From Gammaproteobacteria bacterium (GTDB lineage: Bacteria; Pseudomonadota; Gammaproteobacteria; Steroidobacterales; Woeseiaceae), in contig DAOWGY010000325.1 of assembly GCA_030641695.1 (NCBI GenBank), positions 1 to 5,491 of the forward strand: a stretch of DNA of 5,491 bases, in the 5' to 3' direction. The notes under the pieces are model-generated. The model did no database searches, was not told where the DNA came from, and saw nothing but the letters and a program-made list of their open reading frames with translations. The first letter of the stretch is position 1, and every line of letters begins with the position of its first letter. The translations under genes were made by a program, and so were the position numbers. Positions 5,377 through 5,491 of this stretch are shown in pieces.

Positions 5377-5491
5377 TTCGACGCGGAGATCGTCCCGGTG
5401 TCCGTCCCCCAACGGAAAGGCGACCCCGTGGTGGTGGCGCATGACGAGCACCCCCGCCCCGGTACCACCGCCGAAGGCCTGGCCCGTCTCC
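5359..5491 (+). CDS. Internal thiolase fragment (acetyl-CoA acetyltransferase-like), no 5' end, runs off window
   Basis: The frame reads AAAEGRFDAEIVPVSVPQRK and continues through GDPVVVAHDEHPRP to TTAEGLARL at the window end, with no stop. It closely matches the middle of PhaA/AtoB-type thiolases, where a GRF-x-x-EIVP segment is followed by an RKGDP segment, a DE(H/F) motif and an EAL-x-x-LRP segment, at roughly residues 195-235 of about 393. The roughly 190 N-terminal residues that should precede it, including the acyl-accepting cysteine, are absent. The frame is simply the one that follows the gcvPB TAG, and homology starts inside the hairpin at 5362-5376. No ATG precedes it after the gcvPB stop. 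A GTG at 5398 is in frame but lies within the conserved segment. It is therefore a 5'-truncated remnant, a rearrangement junction or an assembly join. Proline codons here are mostly CCC (4 of 5), whereas gcvPB favours CCG. This is weak support for a different origin. Confidence 0.65.

Overview
The window carries a nearly complete glycine cleavage (GCV) operon on the + strand, preceded by its own control region. The GC-rich DNA, the proteobacterial-looking proteins (GcvT and GcvH close to the E. coli forms), the sigma70-type promoter and the tandem glycine riboswitch suggest a Gram-negative bacterium, most likely a gammaproteobacterium of a lineage that uses a split P-protein. This assignment is an inference. 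The sequence has no rRNA or other decisive marker.

Layout: bases 1-50 hold an imperfect CTCTGCG repeat. A strong promoter (TTGGCA, 17 nt, TATATT; 104-132) should start transcription near 139-140. The transcript then folds as a two-aptamer glycine riboswitch (140-339), followed directly by a textbook intrinsic terminator (340-382) and the gcvT ribosome-binding site. The genes are gcvT (397-1488), gcvH (1532-1921), gcvPA (1936-3309), a Tpx-family redoxin-like gene (3306-3845) and gcvPB (3853-5325). They are tightly packed, with an ATGA overlap and a 7-nt gap around the inserted gene. After gcvPB there are two short hairpins of intergenic REP-like character. The sequence then changes abruptly into an internal piece of a thiolase gene that has no beginning and runs off the window.

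How the genes work together: P-protein (GcvPA plus GcvPB, with PLP) decarboxylates glycine and loads aminomethyl onto the lipoyl arm of GcvH. GcvT releases ammonia and passes the one-carbon unit to tetrahydrofolate. The fourth subunit, L-protein (dihydrolipoamide dehydrogenase), is not in the window. The riboswitch most plausibly turns the operon on when glycine is abundant.

The most unusual feature is the gene placed between the two P-protein halves. It has a thiol-peroxidase (Tpx) fold signature and keeps the peroxidatic cysteine. The conserved Pro and Thr of the active site are gone, and the resolving cysteine is replaced by a histidine inside a cluster of five histidines. It looks like a repurposed redoxin tied to glycine decarboxylation, and its function is unknown.
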